Part shown: positions 47,393 through 59,788 of the stretch, piece after piece
How the letters are laid out: each line of letters opens with the position of its first letter
Numbering within the stretch: position 1 is the first letter of the stretch
DNA from: Craterostigma plantagineum
Taxonomy: Eukaryota > Streptophyta > Magnoliopsida > Lamiales > Linderniaceae
Assembly: GCA_027422505.1 (NCBI GenBank)
Contig: JAPQWV010000735.1
Span: 1 to 64,000, forward strand
Direction of reading: 5' to 3'
Length of the DNA: 64,000 nucleotides
Notes under the pieces: model-generated
The model's input: only the letters and a program-made list of their open reading frames with translations
What the model was told of the DNA's origin: nothing
Databases searched by the model: none
Program-made: the position numbers and the translations under genes

Positions 47393-47959
47393 TTTTTGCT
47401 ATATTCGTTATTTCTGACGATTAAAGCTGCAAAATTAGATATACAAATCATACCCACGATCAAATTAACAATAATTTCAACATATTAGGTCATAAACTTT
47501 GATATTTTCGGCTACAGTCGCAACGATTTCTGTTATTTGTATATATCAGTTTTTTCTAGCTTCCATAAATCTTTTGAAGATTTTTTTCAATCTCAACGAT
47601 TTATGTTTATCATTTTCGGCTCCATGTCAACGATTTCTGACGATTAAAGCTGCAAATTAGCAATACAAATCGAGCTTGAAGTTTTTTTTAAGAGGATTCG
47701 AGCTTGCAGCGAAAATCGCTCGTTGGAGAAGACGCTGGCAAAGGCTTGTAAATTTCGCATCTGTTAGAGGGTATATATGTCATATCGCATAGTTTGGGTC
47801 TTTTTCTCTAAGAGTTTTGAAAAGTAGGTCCTTAATGCTAAATGAAACTTGATTGGGGTCTGAACACTACTTAAACATCTTAACGGGGCCTGACTGATAA
47901 TTAATTTCTTAATATGAGAGGGAAAGGCTTAGTCATCAACTTGTCCCATCACTCACAAA

Positions 47960-50900
47960 TCCCTAAGCTCTAATCCTTATCATAACGATTGATCATCAAA
48001 AGAAAAACATAATAAGAAAGAAAACTTTATTAAGCCTGGAAAAAAAGAAAACCCTTGTCACTTAACCACAAGAAAGAAGAGGACGAAAGGAACTGGCCAA
48101 TTAAAGAATCATAGCATCTTAGTTTCGGATTCTTGATAAGAAAAACATTCCTTTGGCAACCTTTGTGACTTTCGTAATATATAGTGCTTAGCTGCTATAT
48201 TTCGATAAATCAAGACACTAATAGAAATTAGATGTACCCTAGACGGCAGATTTACTAGTTTAGATTATAAAGCATGTTAACATATTTATTTAGTCAAAGA
48301 ATAACTCGGATGGCATAACATATCTTAAAGACTTATAACCCTAATATAGAACAAATGTTGGTTGAAGCTAGCGATTTTAGGGTTTGGGTGTAAACCATAC
48401 CAAAATAGGTGCTTAGAAGTATGTATTTTACGTTTGAGAATGTTAGTAAATTAGGGATTAAATTTTGGAGTAGAAGGCAGCTTCAAAGTGACTCTCGATC
48501 GAATGACAAAAGTTACATGAACGACCGGGCGAATTGAAATGATGAGAAGATCGGGCGATTTGATGCTTCGATAGACTCTCGGCGAAACTGAGATGATGGA
48601 ACGAAACAAATCGATCGAACGCAAAGTTTACAGTGCATGGAATCGGGCGACTTTGTGGGGAATGAAGAGCACAACGAAACTGGGTTAAATGGAGTCGAAT
48701 CGACTGATTTGTAGGGGTGTAAAAGTCTCGACGAAAGTGGAAATTCCATGCAAGGAATCAGGCGTTTCTAAAAGGAAATTGAAGCTCGGCAATTTTACTT
48801 CGAGCGATTTCAAAAGCCAGCCAATCGAATCACTTGATGATGGAAAAACTCGCCGATTTACACTTAGCATAAAATGTTCGATCGAAACTCGTTCCATAAG
48901 AGCCAATCGGGCGATTTCTTACAATTGAAAGAAGACTCGTCGATTCTTGTATTGAGCCACATCACAGTCGATTGAAACTTAACCATATGTTATACCTAAT
49001 CGATCGAAAGTAAACTTTTAGTGCAGGACAATCAGATGACGTAGAAGCCTACAAGAACCGGGCGAGGCTTAGATGTCTAATCTTGGACTTAGACTAGAAA
49101 GCGAGACTTAGGGCTTAGCAAATTTACATAGCCGAATTAATTATTCTAACCTAGCTATTTAATTTAGACATGACCCTAAATTTATAATATTTTTTCTAAG
49201 GGTCAGAAGAAAGGAATTCACAAGGCAGTAAGCTTATTTAGCACGGACGGCAGGTAAGTGAAAGTCCCAACTACTACAACATATAATTTTACGTGCATGA
49301 ATTATATGTCCGCTTCTATGATTTTACGTGACTTCCTACGTGATTTAATTACGTTACATGACGACATGACATGCATACTCACGACATGATCATATGCACA
49401 CACGATTAGTATTAAAGATGGAATGTGAGGGCGTCCATAATATAAGATCACTTGAGAGTGATAAATATTCGTCGATATGGGCATCTGATGTCGACTCACA
49501 GTTGAGTTACGGCACTTCTAGGCTACCATAGTGACTTTTATGGCGCCAATTTCAAGACATGACATGTTCAAGACAAGACATGATACTAGGGCAAATGCCC
49601 TCATGACGGAACGCGAATCCTGGAGGATGCGAGCTGGGGGATTAAGCAACACCGAGGGTATCTCGGGTGTTGGCTACCTTATAATTGGCTATTAGTGTGA
49701 AGCGTCCCCGTGACGTATGTGTTGGGGCGAGTAAATTTCAAAATTTTTCTCACCGCCGTTACTAAGACCGTGCTCGGTATAATAAAGAAAACGTACATGT
49801 ATCCACATAATAGAGTATAAGGGATTGCCCTCATAGCGAAGATCCCTAGCTCCCGGTTGTAGTAACCGTTCCACGCTTCCACGAACCGCACAAAAGAGAG
49901 TCACGCCGACACCCCGAGACGTATCACAAACAAAGTCCCTCCTAAGGATGGCTAGAGAGGGAATGGAGTTGTTTAAAGAGATATATTTTCCTTAAAATTT
50001 CCTCTAAGGATGATACTTATTTTCTCCCTCAAAGGTAAAAAATACACATGAAAACTTAAGTATTTCACTATGAAAAACTTATGTATTTTATAGGCCACGA
50101 AATTACAAAGAAAATACCATATTTTCAAGCTTTGAAAATGATTTGTACCATACAAATAAATATGTCAAAACATAATGGCCTACCTTCGAAAAAAACTTCA
50201 CAAAGGGTTAATATTGCTTAAAAATATTTTTGGCATTTAATACAAAAATTAAAGGAATAGAAAACAACACTTTGGCATTTTGCATTCCACATAAATCATG
50301 CCATAAATATATATTTTCTATTTATAAATTTCGAAAATAAAAAAAAATCCATTTTTACCCTTGTGTTAAAAGTTGAGCCCATAAATTAAGCCCAATATCT
50401 AATAAAGGCTTAATATTATTATTAATAAATTAAGCCCGATATCTAATAAAGGCTTAATATTATTTTGGTAGAAAAATAAATTAAGCCCAATATCTAATAA
50501 ATGCTTAATATTATTTTTCAGCCCAAAGCCCACACTTAAATATTTTTTCAAATACTCACGTACCATTATTATGAACTACTCAAAGCTCGTTATATCTCTC
50601 TTGATAGATACTATGTCAGTGATCCATTTTAAGCCCGACTCTCTTGGTTCGTCTCAACCGGCAAGGGAGGAATCCATGAATTCGGTAAGCACCTAGCCAA
50701 TCCCGCGGTACAGAATAGATCCCGTATTGAGAACGATCTTCATCGTATTCACGAACCGACTATAGATTATCGTAGTACGTATAGACCCTTCACTTATGTC
50801 CCAGTCGAGTGAGAATCATGGTTACGTCAAACAAACTAACCCGACTCTATGATTAATTCGTGAAGGCAAAATTACTAAACTACACTCCACGTCTACGTGA

Positions 50901-52142
50901 GTTAGTTTATTGCTTTGGCCAAAGACTTTGTACTTTCCCATCACCGAATATGTATAGAACATATATCTCGATTACTAAGGAGACCGTGAATCCCTCACGA
51001 CTGTCTATGACCGGCAATCACCCTTCGTTGTCAAGACCGCATGTCGCAGCCGACCCATGTTCTACCTCGAACAATGCGGGCCTAGCAAACTAGTGACAAG
51101 TCAAGACCCCTGAAGTCAACTCTGTCAAAGACCCTTTGGTCTAAGGTCCACGTACACTACTATAGTAAATCGAATGATTATTGACGCTTCCCAAAGTAAT
51201 AGGCCATGTGATCATCGATTATGAGTCGTGTCCAAATCTAAGTTAATCCCCGTTTCAACTTCTATTAATGTTACGACCTCCCACTTCCCAAGTGAATGGT
51301 TGGCACAACCATTTTGGAGTCATCAACAAATAAGTCATAATCGACATTCAGTCACCCTACTGAAGTCTAAGACTTATAAACTAATTTAATATCCGAGAAT
51401 AATAGCTCACCGGTGCCTCCTCTCCCATCCCATGAGAATCGGTAACTAAATTCGTATATATGGGATTTATTTATTTACCGTCTTACCGGATGCCAAAATG
51501 GTAAATAAATAATAATGCCCTATTCATTTCATCCACGAATGGCATACTGATGGCATATCCTTAACAGTATGAAACCACCTTGGGATTGAAAAGGCGCCCT
51601 AGGGTTAGCCTCTCATGAGTGGGTATTGTCACTTATATATTTTAAATCCCTTGTGGAACGAGCTCCATGATGGTGCATAGCTTGATAGCCGAGGGCCCTA
51701 CATGACAAGACAACAAGGAAAATATGAGGTCTAGGAAGCATTGGCACGGATGCCTCTGCGAAATAAGACACGTGCATGGCATGCATTGCTTTCACTTACT
51801 GAGCTTTATAAGCTCATTCCACGTATTTATGTATTGTAGGTTCACAGTATCACGGTACGTGATCTTTACGATGGCGAGGTCAAATTTTGAAGCTTCCGGA
51901 GGACTTTTGAGGTGGCAGTGTGTACATAGATGCGACCTACGTGGCGGGCTGATAGATCATTTTTGAACACGCATGCGCACTCACCTATATTTATGTCCCA
52001 GAAATATTTTGTAATGTACAGAAGAGTTTCCTTTATATAAAAGAAAAATTTTAGATGCATTTTCGTAGTTATTATTTCTTAAATCACATGCAATCACTTA
52101 AATTAGTAATAAGAATGGGTGGTAGAAGGCAGGGGCGCCACA
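47960..52142 (+). repeat. Tekay-like LTR, unit B copy
   Basis: Copy of 39600-43782 ending ggggcgccaca at 52142, again with the nested solo LTR. Left limit is approximate. Confidence 0.68.
49720..51566 (-). mobile_element. nested solo LTR, unit B copy
   Basis: 1,847 bp counterpart of 41356-43205, with gtatg at 49715-49719 and 51567-51571. It was duplicated with the segment, not inserted twice. Confidence 0.9.
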
Positions 52143-53115
52143 TGGAAGTCCACTGAGCAGGGACATCAAGACTCAAGCCCTTAGCGGTCTTTAATTTTCA
52201 CAGTTTTGGCACATTCCAAATACCATTTTAGTCTACTCGGAGAGTTCCTAATGTATAGAAAGGCTCTTCTAATACCACAGATGACATCATTTTTTTCTTT
52301 CATCCTGTCTTGGACGACAAGATTAATGATAATAGCTATACATCTCATATGAATGTACTTTCCTCCCACTATTATGTAATGCATTGGCACCATCATTTGA
52401 TGAAGCATTATCAACTGTAAAAATAAATATCTTATCAATTCCCCAAGTAGGCGTTGCTCGATATCATTGGCTACTTCATCACCTTTGCGACCCAAAATCG
52501 GGAAAAAGTTCAGTAAATTTCTTTTTAAATTCTAGTCATCATCAATGAAATGGATAGTGAGACACATATGGTTGATTATCTGAATCGATGTCCATGTGTC
52601 CGTCGTAATACAAATGGTTTGTGATTATTTGGCAGTGACTTCAATCTCCCTTCATTCACGTAGATGTTGTGAATGTCCTTTTGTTAGAGTTTTCCGTGAA
52701 AAAACTATAAACATATGACATATAACTGACGAGAAGTGCCTAAAACCCCCGTTCTCAACGGTTTTAAAAGGAAACTCATCAACGACAATCATGTAACACT
52801 ATGTGTCGATCGCTTTGCGTTGATCAAATCTCCAAGTGCCAATGTAAAGTCTTGATCATTCACATGTCACCAAGGTAGTTGAAAAGCAAGACGGACTTGA
52901 TTTGTTTGAACTTATTGCGGATTTTTTACAAGACTTAAAGTGATTCATCAGACCTTTGTTTCCATGATTCCTTGGATTGGCTTAAGCTCACTACTAAAAT
53001 ACTTACACCTTGACTTTTGTACTTTGTCAACTTCACAAAAGAATTTGTCGAAGTGTTCTCAATACATTGTTCTAGACGCAACGACATTGTTATTTTTCTT
53101 CCGACTCTTTCGGTT
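52143..53115 (-). pseudogene. hAT transposase remnant with BED finger region
   Basis: Reading leftwards: a degenerate BED-type zinc finger (EHFDKFFCEVDKVQKSRCKYF ... LMNHFKSC; the second Cys is replaced by Phe), then MIVVDEFPFKTVENGGF, ITTDTWTS, TVDNASSND, INLVVQD and LSLDVPAQW. The C-terminal dimerisation domain is absent because the Tekay-like LTR cuts the gene at 52142. Several stops, including one at a Trp position near the BED start, show it is dead. The N-terminus is best preserved here because unit A lost it. Confidence 0.82.
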
Positions 53116-53433
53116 ACCTTCTATCTCCTCCTTAGGCTATGGTCGGCTGGTTGGTGGTTGACGGTGACGGATGATGGCGGCAGGCCAATGAGCTGTGATG
53201 CGAGTATGAGTTTGTGTGTGCGACTGTGTGTACTGGTGGTGAGCGACCTTCAACATTTCAAGTTTTAACTTTACTAGTTATCAATTCTAATTTTTTTTTT
53301 GCATTGGGTTGGGCCTCAGATCTTAGTTACATTAGTATTTTCCTTTTGGGCCGAATCATTAGGTTAATGACAATTATTTAAGTATAGGGCTAAATAATTT
53401 ATTTTCAATTTGCCTGGCGAAGACTTCAGCTAC
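53116..53433. other. spacer, no gene seen
   Basis: Possible 5' flank of the hAT gene, with GT-rich words near 53205-53235 and an 11-T run. No supported feature. Confidence 0.5.
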
Positions 53434-53929
53434 CTGTTACGAATATTTTAGAAGTCTCCAAAATATTTAGTCTAACTAGTTTATTTCTTTGTATTGTGGA
53501 TTGTAGGTTGTAATGGGCCAAGTTAGGGCCCAATGGGTTTAATACCTAATTCAAGCTATTAAACCCTAATCCCTAAAACTTTGAAATCTAAGTTTCCATT
53601 TCTAATATCCTTACACACGTCAAACTCTCTAAGCGTCAAACACTGTTCATCATCTTCTTAAGGCTTTAATCATTTGCCAGTATTAAAGTGTTCTTGGATA
53701 ATCTGGAACATATAAGTGGCTTCAAGCAAGCGTGGGTGAGGAAACTTCATTTCAAACAACATTGAATCGATTTCATGAGTTCTCTTTCAGATGAGCTTTC
53801 GAAGAACATAACAAATACCCATTTTCAGGCTGCTTTCCTTAGTTTTCTGGGTCATTCAAGCTTACACTTAGGAGTTCTATCATTATGAGAATTTCCGAGG
53901 CAGTTTCTACTGTTTTTGACTGTGATCTT

Positions 53930-54540
53930 TCTGGAAAACTTTGTTTTGCGAGTCAAGAACTGCTTGCCGTTCTAAGTTCGTGAACTACACTTCCTTAGGG
54001 TTTGATTCACGGGCTGTTAAGTCGGTTTATGCGAATCCCTGATTTCACATCTCAGTTTCGCGAATTAGGTTCACGAGTTATCAAGGTTTGCGGTTCAGCT
54101 AAAGAAGTAGAGTTTCGCGAGTTGAAAGTTCACAAGCCTTTAGAAATTCAAAACTCAAAATCAACGCTCAATTTTGCGAACCACATTTTACGAGACAGGT
54201 CTGCGGGTTGAGTTCCGCGAACAAGCTTTTAAGGAGAAGAGTTTCGCGAATCAGGGAGAAGAAGCAGAATTTCACGAGTCCAGACTTTTTCGAGAACCCA
54301 GTTTATTTCGAATTGAAATCCCAGGCCAATTCGCGATCCGAACGTTTCGCGAATCCAAGTTCTCATACAAATTCGTGAAATTAAAACTTATACTAGTTCG
54401 TGAACACTGAACGAATTCGCGAACCACGGCTCAATTTGTCGGCAAAGTCAAATTCCAATCCACGAATCAAATTCTTTACCCAATTCGTGAAGCCAACTTT
54501 CAAATTCCAAAGTCAAATCCCAAAACTCAATTTTGACTCA
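53930..54540. repeat. dispersed TTCGCGAA/TTCGTGAA words in the SIRE-type 5' region
   Basis: At least ten exact or one-off copies of the 8-bp palindrome ttcgcgaa or variants such as ttcgtgaa and ttcacgag in 600 bp. They have no fixed spacing. Open frames here are repeat translations. Confidence 0.7.
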
Positions 54541-54605
54541 AAATCTTCGATTCAAAATTTTGTTTTCCTCATATCACACGTCGACGCTCACATCCAAAAC
54601 ACAAA

Positions 54606-54720
54606 AATGGTCAGCTTAGGCATGGGAAATGATCTAAGACCTCCCGTCACCAGACATGACGAGTACGTCGTCTGGAAGAGAAGGTTCGTCAACTTCTGTA
54701 GACCTTTTTGGTCCAAATGA
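54606..54720 (+). pseudogene. Copia gag N-terminus fragment
   Basis: Encodes LGMGNDLRPPVTRHDEYVVW and KRRFVNFC, the opening motif of SIRE-type gag, then stops. A second version of the opening (YSLGNDNRPPILKRG) lies at about 55747, 1.1 kb on, so either a duplication or an insertion separates them. Confidence 0.6.
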
Positions 54721-55740
54721 TTATGAGAGTTTTGATTATTCCAAGTAATTATGTATTATGGGGGGGGGGGGTACAATTTAGAACACTTGATATGTATGAT
54801 TTATGATGTTTAAGTGTGTAAAATTATTCGATTAAGTGTTTAAATGTGATCAAATTGTTAAGATAATTGAATTTGTGTGATCTTGTGATTAACTGGAATA
54901 TTGCTGTGATCACCTAGTTATGAACGTTTCGTATGAATGGAATCTCACTGCGTGCTATATATGGAAAATATATCATGTTGACTGACATGTGAACTGTCTG
55001 CGAGATTGAGTTATTTTAGGAAAGAATATCGCTGTGATCACCCATATATGAATGACTGTATGTTATATATGGAAAAGATATTCTGATTGAGCTGAAAACG
55101 TCATTGAGTTATATTCTGTGATTTTTGCGATAATTTCAATTTTCTCGCTAGGTTCTTCGATCAGATTAATTTCTCGATCGAAAACTCGGCGCCAAAATTT
55201 TTCTCGATCAGAATACAAAGTCCGATATAAAGTCGTCTTTATCAAGAACGACTATAGTAGAAAAATTTCTCGAGCATTACTAAGCGAAAAACTTTTTCGA
55301 CGAAGACCAATTTTGACCTTTGCGCGCGTAAAACGTTCCGCTGAAAAACTTTTTCGGTCAGACTTTCCGAGTTTGACTAAGCGAAAATCACTTGCGTCCG
55401 AGAAACTTTTTCAGTCAACGAATTTATTTTGACTTAGTGAGAAACTTACTAAACGTACTGTTTCTTTGCGATCGAAATAAATTCACGATTAAGAGATTTT
55501 TCTCGACCGAAAGATTTCGAACATATTTTTCGCTCGTAAAGTTTTTCGATGAAAAAAAATAATTTCTCGCACGAGAACAGTAATCAATGCACTTTATTTC
55601 GACACAACCGTAAAGATTGAATCGAAAATAATTCTCGACTACTTTAGAATCAAACTATTTTGAAGCACATAACATCAGTCCATACTATCAAACATAACAT
55701 ACTACAAACGACGATCCTTCATCAACTCAACAAATAAAAG
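54721..55740. other. insert between two gag openings, with repeat words
   Basis: A 12-base G-run at 54760-54771 is followed by a ~125-bp-spaced duplication (gctgtgatcacc ... tatatatggaaaa near 54903 and 55031). From 55110 to 55640 there are many ttctcgatcgaaaa-type words. No gene motif. Confidence 0.55.
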
Positions 55741-55741
55741 T

Positions 55742-57090
55742 GGATGCCTACTCACTTGGAAATGACAATCGTCCTCCGATACTCAAGAGAGGCAAAAAAC
55801 AGTCTGGAGAAGCCGATTTCTAGATTTATCGAGCTAAAAGATCAAGCAGATGACCTTCTCAGTTCACTTGAGCAAGGCCCAGCTCAGTTCGGGATAAATG
55901 TGCCTGGTGACAACATCGCTAATCCTCCGATCCCTGCCTATAGACGACTTAAAGAGCCTAGAGAGTACACAGTAGAGGAAAGAGTGAGAGCAAGGCTAAT
56001 CTAATAGCGAAGAACACCTTAATGCAGGGCATCCCAAATGACATCTATTGACAAATAGACAACATCCCACAGCTAAGGGAATATGGGATGAGCGCATAAG
56101 ATGATGCAACGAACAGAAGTCGGCATCAAGGCCAAAAAGGCAAATATTCTCACGGCCTATGATTCCTTTAGAGCTAAACCGAGGAGTGCTTACATGATCT
56201 TTACCGAAGATATCTCACCCTCCCAAATGAGATGAGGAAAATTGAAATCACGAAGACGAACATGGAAGAAGATATTCGCTCAAATCCGACAAAATAAAAA
56301 CCTTGAGGAGCCGGACAATCTCGCACAGCACGAGGAAGATATTAGCGAGATTCAGAAGGAGCAGAAGGGCAAACTTGTCGACGACTCAGTTGCCCTAGTC
56401 TCGGAGAAGAGAGGCTCAAAACCACAAAAAGAAAAGACCATTAAGCCTCCTAACCCTCAGAGTCTGGAGATGATACAGATTCAGACATGGAGCCTAACAT
56501 GAGAGTGCTGGAAAAACAGTTGGCTTGGAAGATGATGAGCAAACAATACTTCAAAAAGAAGTCCTCATCATCATCCAATCGACTTCGGACCTCAAGCTCT
56601 AGGAACGAAGAACATGTACCTGCGACTTCAGAAGTTAAAGCCTCCAAAGAACCGACCAAGTGCTTTAACTGCGGGAAATATGGTCATTACGCTAGAGAAT
56701 GTACTCTTCCAGAGAAGAGAGACGCTAACTACTACTCCGAGAAGCTTCAACTCACGAAGCAGAAGGAAGCTGGTGTAGCTTTAATGGAAGAACAAGACCA
56801 CTGGCTTGAGGACACCTCAGAAGAGGATAACTTAGCCCTAATGGCCCGCCTGGAGGAGCATTCTGATGTCGAAACCTCATAACAGATGGACGGAGACCAA
56901 GCATCCGAACCTTCTGAGGAGGTAGTTTCTCCTTCCACATTATTGACCATGTTAGAATCGTATCAATTAGCATACACTAACATGAAACGTGAGCGGAAAA
57001 GCATAAAGGAAGTAGAAAAGAAACTAGCTAAGTCTCAGGAGAAAATTCTAGTCTCGAATCAGAACTTAGAAGCTCTAGTTCAAAAATAGA
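55742..57090 (+). pseudogene. SIRE-type Copia gag
   Basis: Frame changes several times. Readable blocks are YRRLKEPREYTVEERVRA, MQGIPNDIY and MRVLEKQLAWKMMSKQYFKKK. The CCHC knuckle CFNCGKYGHYAREC is at 56661-56702, followed by an acidic SEEDNLALMARLE stretch and a coiled KSIKEVEKKLAKSQEK segment typical of SIRE gag. It carries stops and frame changes. Confidence 0.8.
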
Positions 57091-58740
57091 AGAACTTACT
57101 AAGAGCCTACATTCTGGAGAGACTACAAAACCTCAAATAGAGTAGCATGATTCAAGAGTTAAAGAATTAGAAGACAGGCTAGAAAAAAAAACTACAATTG
57201 CTTAGTTAGAAATCTCAATGATAAAGCTAACCTCAATTGTAGGTTAACAGAAGCGACTACTAAGATCACCAACCTAGAAGCCGAATTAGATAAATCTAAT
57301 ACTGAGGGAACTTAGGAAAGATCTGGATGCCTGTGAAGCCGCCAAATTGACGGTAGAAAATAACTTTGCTCAATTAGGAGAAGAGCGTAAAAAGTTATCC
57401 GCTAAAATTAAAAAATTAGATGATCTTATAGTAAAGAAGGGACAATCTGAACAAACTATATTTTTTTTGGGCAGCCCAAGGACTTAGAGTTTTATAATTA
57501 TAAGTATGGCTTAGGTTTTGAAAATCTGTGTCATTTGAACAAAGTTGACTGTAAACAACTCTACGATGTCAAACACATGTGTCTCGGACTAACCTCTATC
57601 ATGGCTTTCACTGGGGAAAAGGAAACTTATGAATTAGAAGAAGCCAAGAGAAAAGCCAAAACCAAAGCTGAAATTCCCTTTTCTATGACGAACTGAATCA
57701 AAGCAACGACACCGGGGAATCTTCCCAAGGGTTGGAGCCTTGAATCAGTTCAAATTTCTGAAGATCCTTCTAAAAATAAGGAAGCTCAAATTCATCATTC
57801 TGAAAATTCTCTCTATATACTCCATATTATTAGAAAAATAGAAGGGTAAGAGTTTCTTTAGAAAAAGAAAGAAGAAGTTTGAAGTTGAAAAGGAAAAATT
57901 CCTAAAAGAGATGGAAAATCTCAAAGCTTCCTCCATCCCACAAGCAATTTCTCACGCATCTCCCTCAACCGAAAATATCATTTTGAAAAGCGTGAAGAAA
58001 GAAAAAACCCCTCAAAAGATCTGAAAAATAAGAATAATACTTTAAAAAAAAATCCTATCTAATAATTAGGTTTCGCTTACGTCTACATGGAGAATAGGGC
58101 GAGCATTAGAGTTGAAGGCGGGAGTGTCTAGTTTAAAAATAGAGAAGGAGCCCGTAGACTTGAACGCATTTAAGAAAATCTCATTCTGTACAAATAAAAG
58201 ACACTCATAGAAATAAAAGAGGTTTCTTCTGTTCAAATAATTACTTCGACATGTTCACTTCAGCTACCACCTTTAGAAGCACCAATTTCGAAACAGGCTC
58301 TACTTCAGTTATAAAAAATAATCATTCTAAGAAAAATGCCTCTAGGAAGACCCGTAAGAACAAGATCCAGCCATAAAGAAAGCATATGGCGCTATTCATG
58401 CTTGTTCTCACCTAGGTATCCCGTTAAGATCGAATCCCCAAAGCACCTTAGGTGACTATCCAATGAAAAGATCTTTTCCACACCCAAGCCTACTAAAGCA
58501 TTTGTCCGAGCTGAAATTAATTTTTCCTGGAAGGTTCAACCTAAATGGGTTCCTAAATCACCGCCTAAAAAGACGAAAGCCAAAATGGCCTTGCCGTATA
58601 CAAAGGACAAACCCAACTCAACTTCTTTGCGAGTAACTTGGGTTGTTAAAGCTCCTGCTAACAATAGTTTAGGAGCCATATCCAAACCTAAGATGAAATC
58701 TGCTAATCTGAGAGGACCCATCTTTAAGTGGGTAGATCCA
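57091..58740 (+). pseudogene. SIRE-type gag/pol linker remnant
   Basis: Lys/Glu-rich coiled-coil-like frames, much interrupted. The segment DLEFYNYKYGLGFENLCHLNK near 57478 occurs in SIRE-like gag extensions from memory. Basic, low-complexity reading continues to the protease. Nothing else is recognised. Confidence 0.5.
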
Positions 58741-58742
58741 TC

Positions 58743-59190
58743 ATGTGTGGTACCATGACTCTGGTTGCTCCACACACATGACGGGAATAAAAGAGCTGCC
58801 GAGCAACTATAAAGACCGACCAAATGGAAAAGTTAGATTCGGGAACAACGACTCAACCCCCATTCTAGGACTTGGGGACGTGATTCTAGAAAATCTAACA
58901 ATCAAGCATGTCTCTTACGTCGAAGGTCTCCGCCAGGTGGTCTTTCATGCTGATCGGTGCAGAATTTGGACAGTCAGAACAAACAACTCTTCTAAGGACT
59001 TCGGAAATCCAATCTTTACACGATTAATCTAACGTCCGTGCGGACCACGACTGCTGTTTGCCTCATCTCTCAAACCACAATTCAGAGGAACGGCTTATGG
59101 CATCAACGTATGGCTTATCTAAACATCAAAGCTCTTCAACGACTATCAATAAAAAAGTTGGTTCAACGACTCTTCAATGTATGCCCGACG
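58743..59190 (+). pseudogene. Copia protease end and GAG-pre-integrase
   Basis: HDSGCSTHMTG carries the D-S-G protease active site, followed by GKVRFGNNDSTPILGLGDV and IKHVSYVEGLRQ. After a frame change the GAG-pre-integrase block LWHQRMAYLNIKALQRL is read near 59092-59180. Sequence then becomes unrelated, so integrase and RT are missing. Confidence 0.8.
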
Positions 59191-59337
59191 CCGATGAGGG
59201 CGGGGAGTCATCGCCGGTGCTAGAGAGGTGCACGGACAAGGACCAGCTCCTGACAGGCTTCTAGGCGAAGGGGTACCATGAACGACCAGATCTGACACCA
59301 GAATGAGAGGGATCCTGAGACTAGCAACGTATGGGCG
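59191..59337. other. junction sequence, unassigned
   Basis: GC-richer sequence between the truncated Copia pol and the 5S-bearing LTR. I do not recognise it. Confidence 0.4.
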
Positions 59338-59642
59338 TGTCATGCTAAGAACCGTATAAGAAAATTTATAGTACTACTCATATCACCAAGGTCGACCTAC
59401 CTTTTCGGGAGTCCATCTATAAGAACTCCGAAGTTAAGCGTGCTTGACTTGGAGCAATCTAGGGATGGGTGACCCCCTGGGAAGATTGCCCAGGGTAGTG
59501 TGAGCGAGGACGAAGCACGCTGAAAGGTTAAATGGTGGTACAGTGGGGCCAGACTATCAGTCGGAGTGTGGTGGGCGCAACTCCACTTGCCTCGATAGGG
59601 ACCGATGCTACAGTGACACTCGGTCTGGGACGGGATGTTACA
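59338..59642 (+). repeat. 5S-bearing LTR (Cassandra-like)
   Basis: Ends GGGATGTTACA at 59642, two bases before a tRNA-iMet primer site, so this is the 3' edge of a 5' LTR. The proposed start TGTCATGC at 59338 gives 305 bp, within the size known for Cassandra TRIM LTRs; the start is uncertain. It contains the 5S-like block at 59410-59484. Confidence 0.72.
59410..59484 (+). other. 5S rRNA-like sequence with Pol III internal promoter elements
   Basis: Matches plant 5S rRNA through agaactccgaagttaagcg and tgcttg (A-box zone) and ggatgggtgacc.cctgggaa (C-box), with a divergent middle. Both 5S ends are missing or altered, so it is not a functional rRNA gene. Cassandra TRIM elements are known to carry exactly this domain in their LTRs. 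Confidence 0.85.
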
Positions 59643-59644
59643 GG

Positions 59645-59656
59645 TGGTATCAGAGC
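59645..59656 (+). promoter_or_regulatory. primer binding site, initiator tRNA-Met
   Basis: TGGTATCAGAGC, two bases after the LTR end. Confidence 0.92.
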
Positions 59657-59788
59657 CTGGGCTTTAGATTCTAAAGACTGTCCATGTACTGCCGCTCAGA
59701 AGCCGGGAGAACCAGGCTTGCCTATAAGTATTACGTGTTTCGGTGTGGCTTTGTGATCTGATATGTGCTCATTTATGTGTAATAGCTA

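Larger units (their letters stand above)
44400..52759 (+). repeat. tandem segmental duplication 2, unit B
   Basis: 8,360 bp, near-identical to 36033-44399. It contains 310-bp arrays at 44400-45133 and about 46236-47392, and the Tekay-like LTR ending at 52142. Its right edge continues into the rest of the hAT remnant, so unit B preserves the original right-hand context. Confidence 0.93.
53434..59190 (+). mobile_element. SIRE-type Copia element, highly degraded
   Basis: A probable LTR start at TGTTACGAATATTTTAG (53434), then noncoding sequence, gag with a CCHC knuckle, a coiled gag extension, protease and GAG-pre-integrase, all plus strand. It breaks off at about 59190 before the integrase core. 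The LTR end and primer site are not identified. Confidence 0.7.

Noticed and set aside
59410..59484. Functional 5S rRNA gene
   Set aside because: Only the internal promoter-containing part matches; both ends diverge, and it sits inside an LTR next to a primer site.
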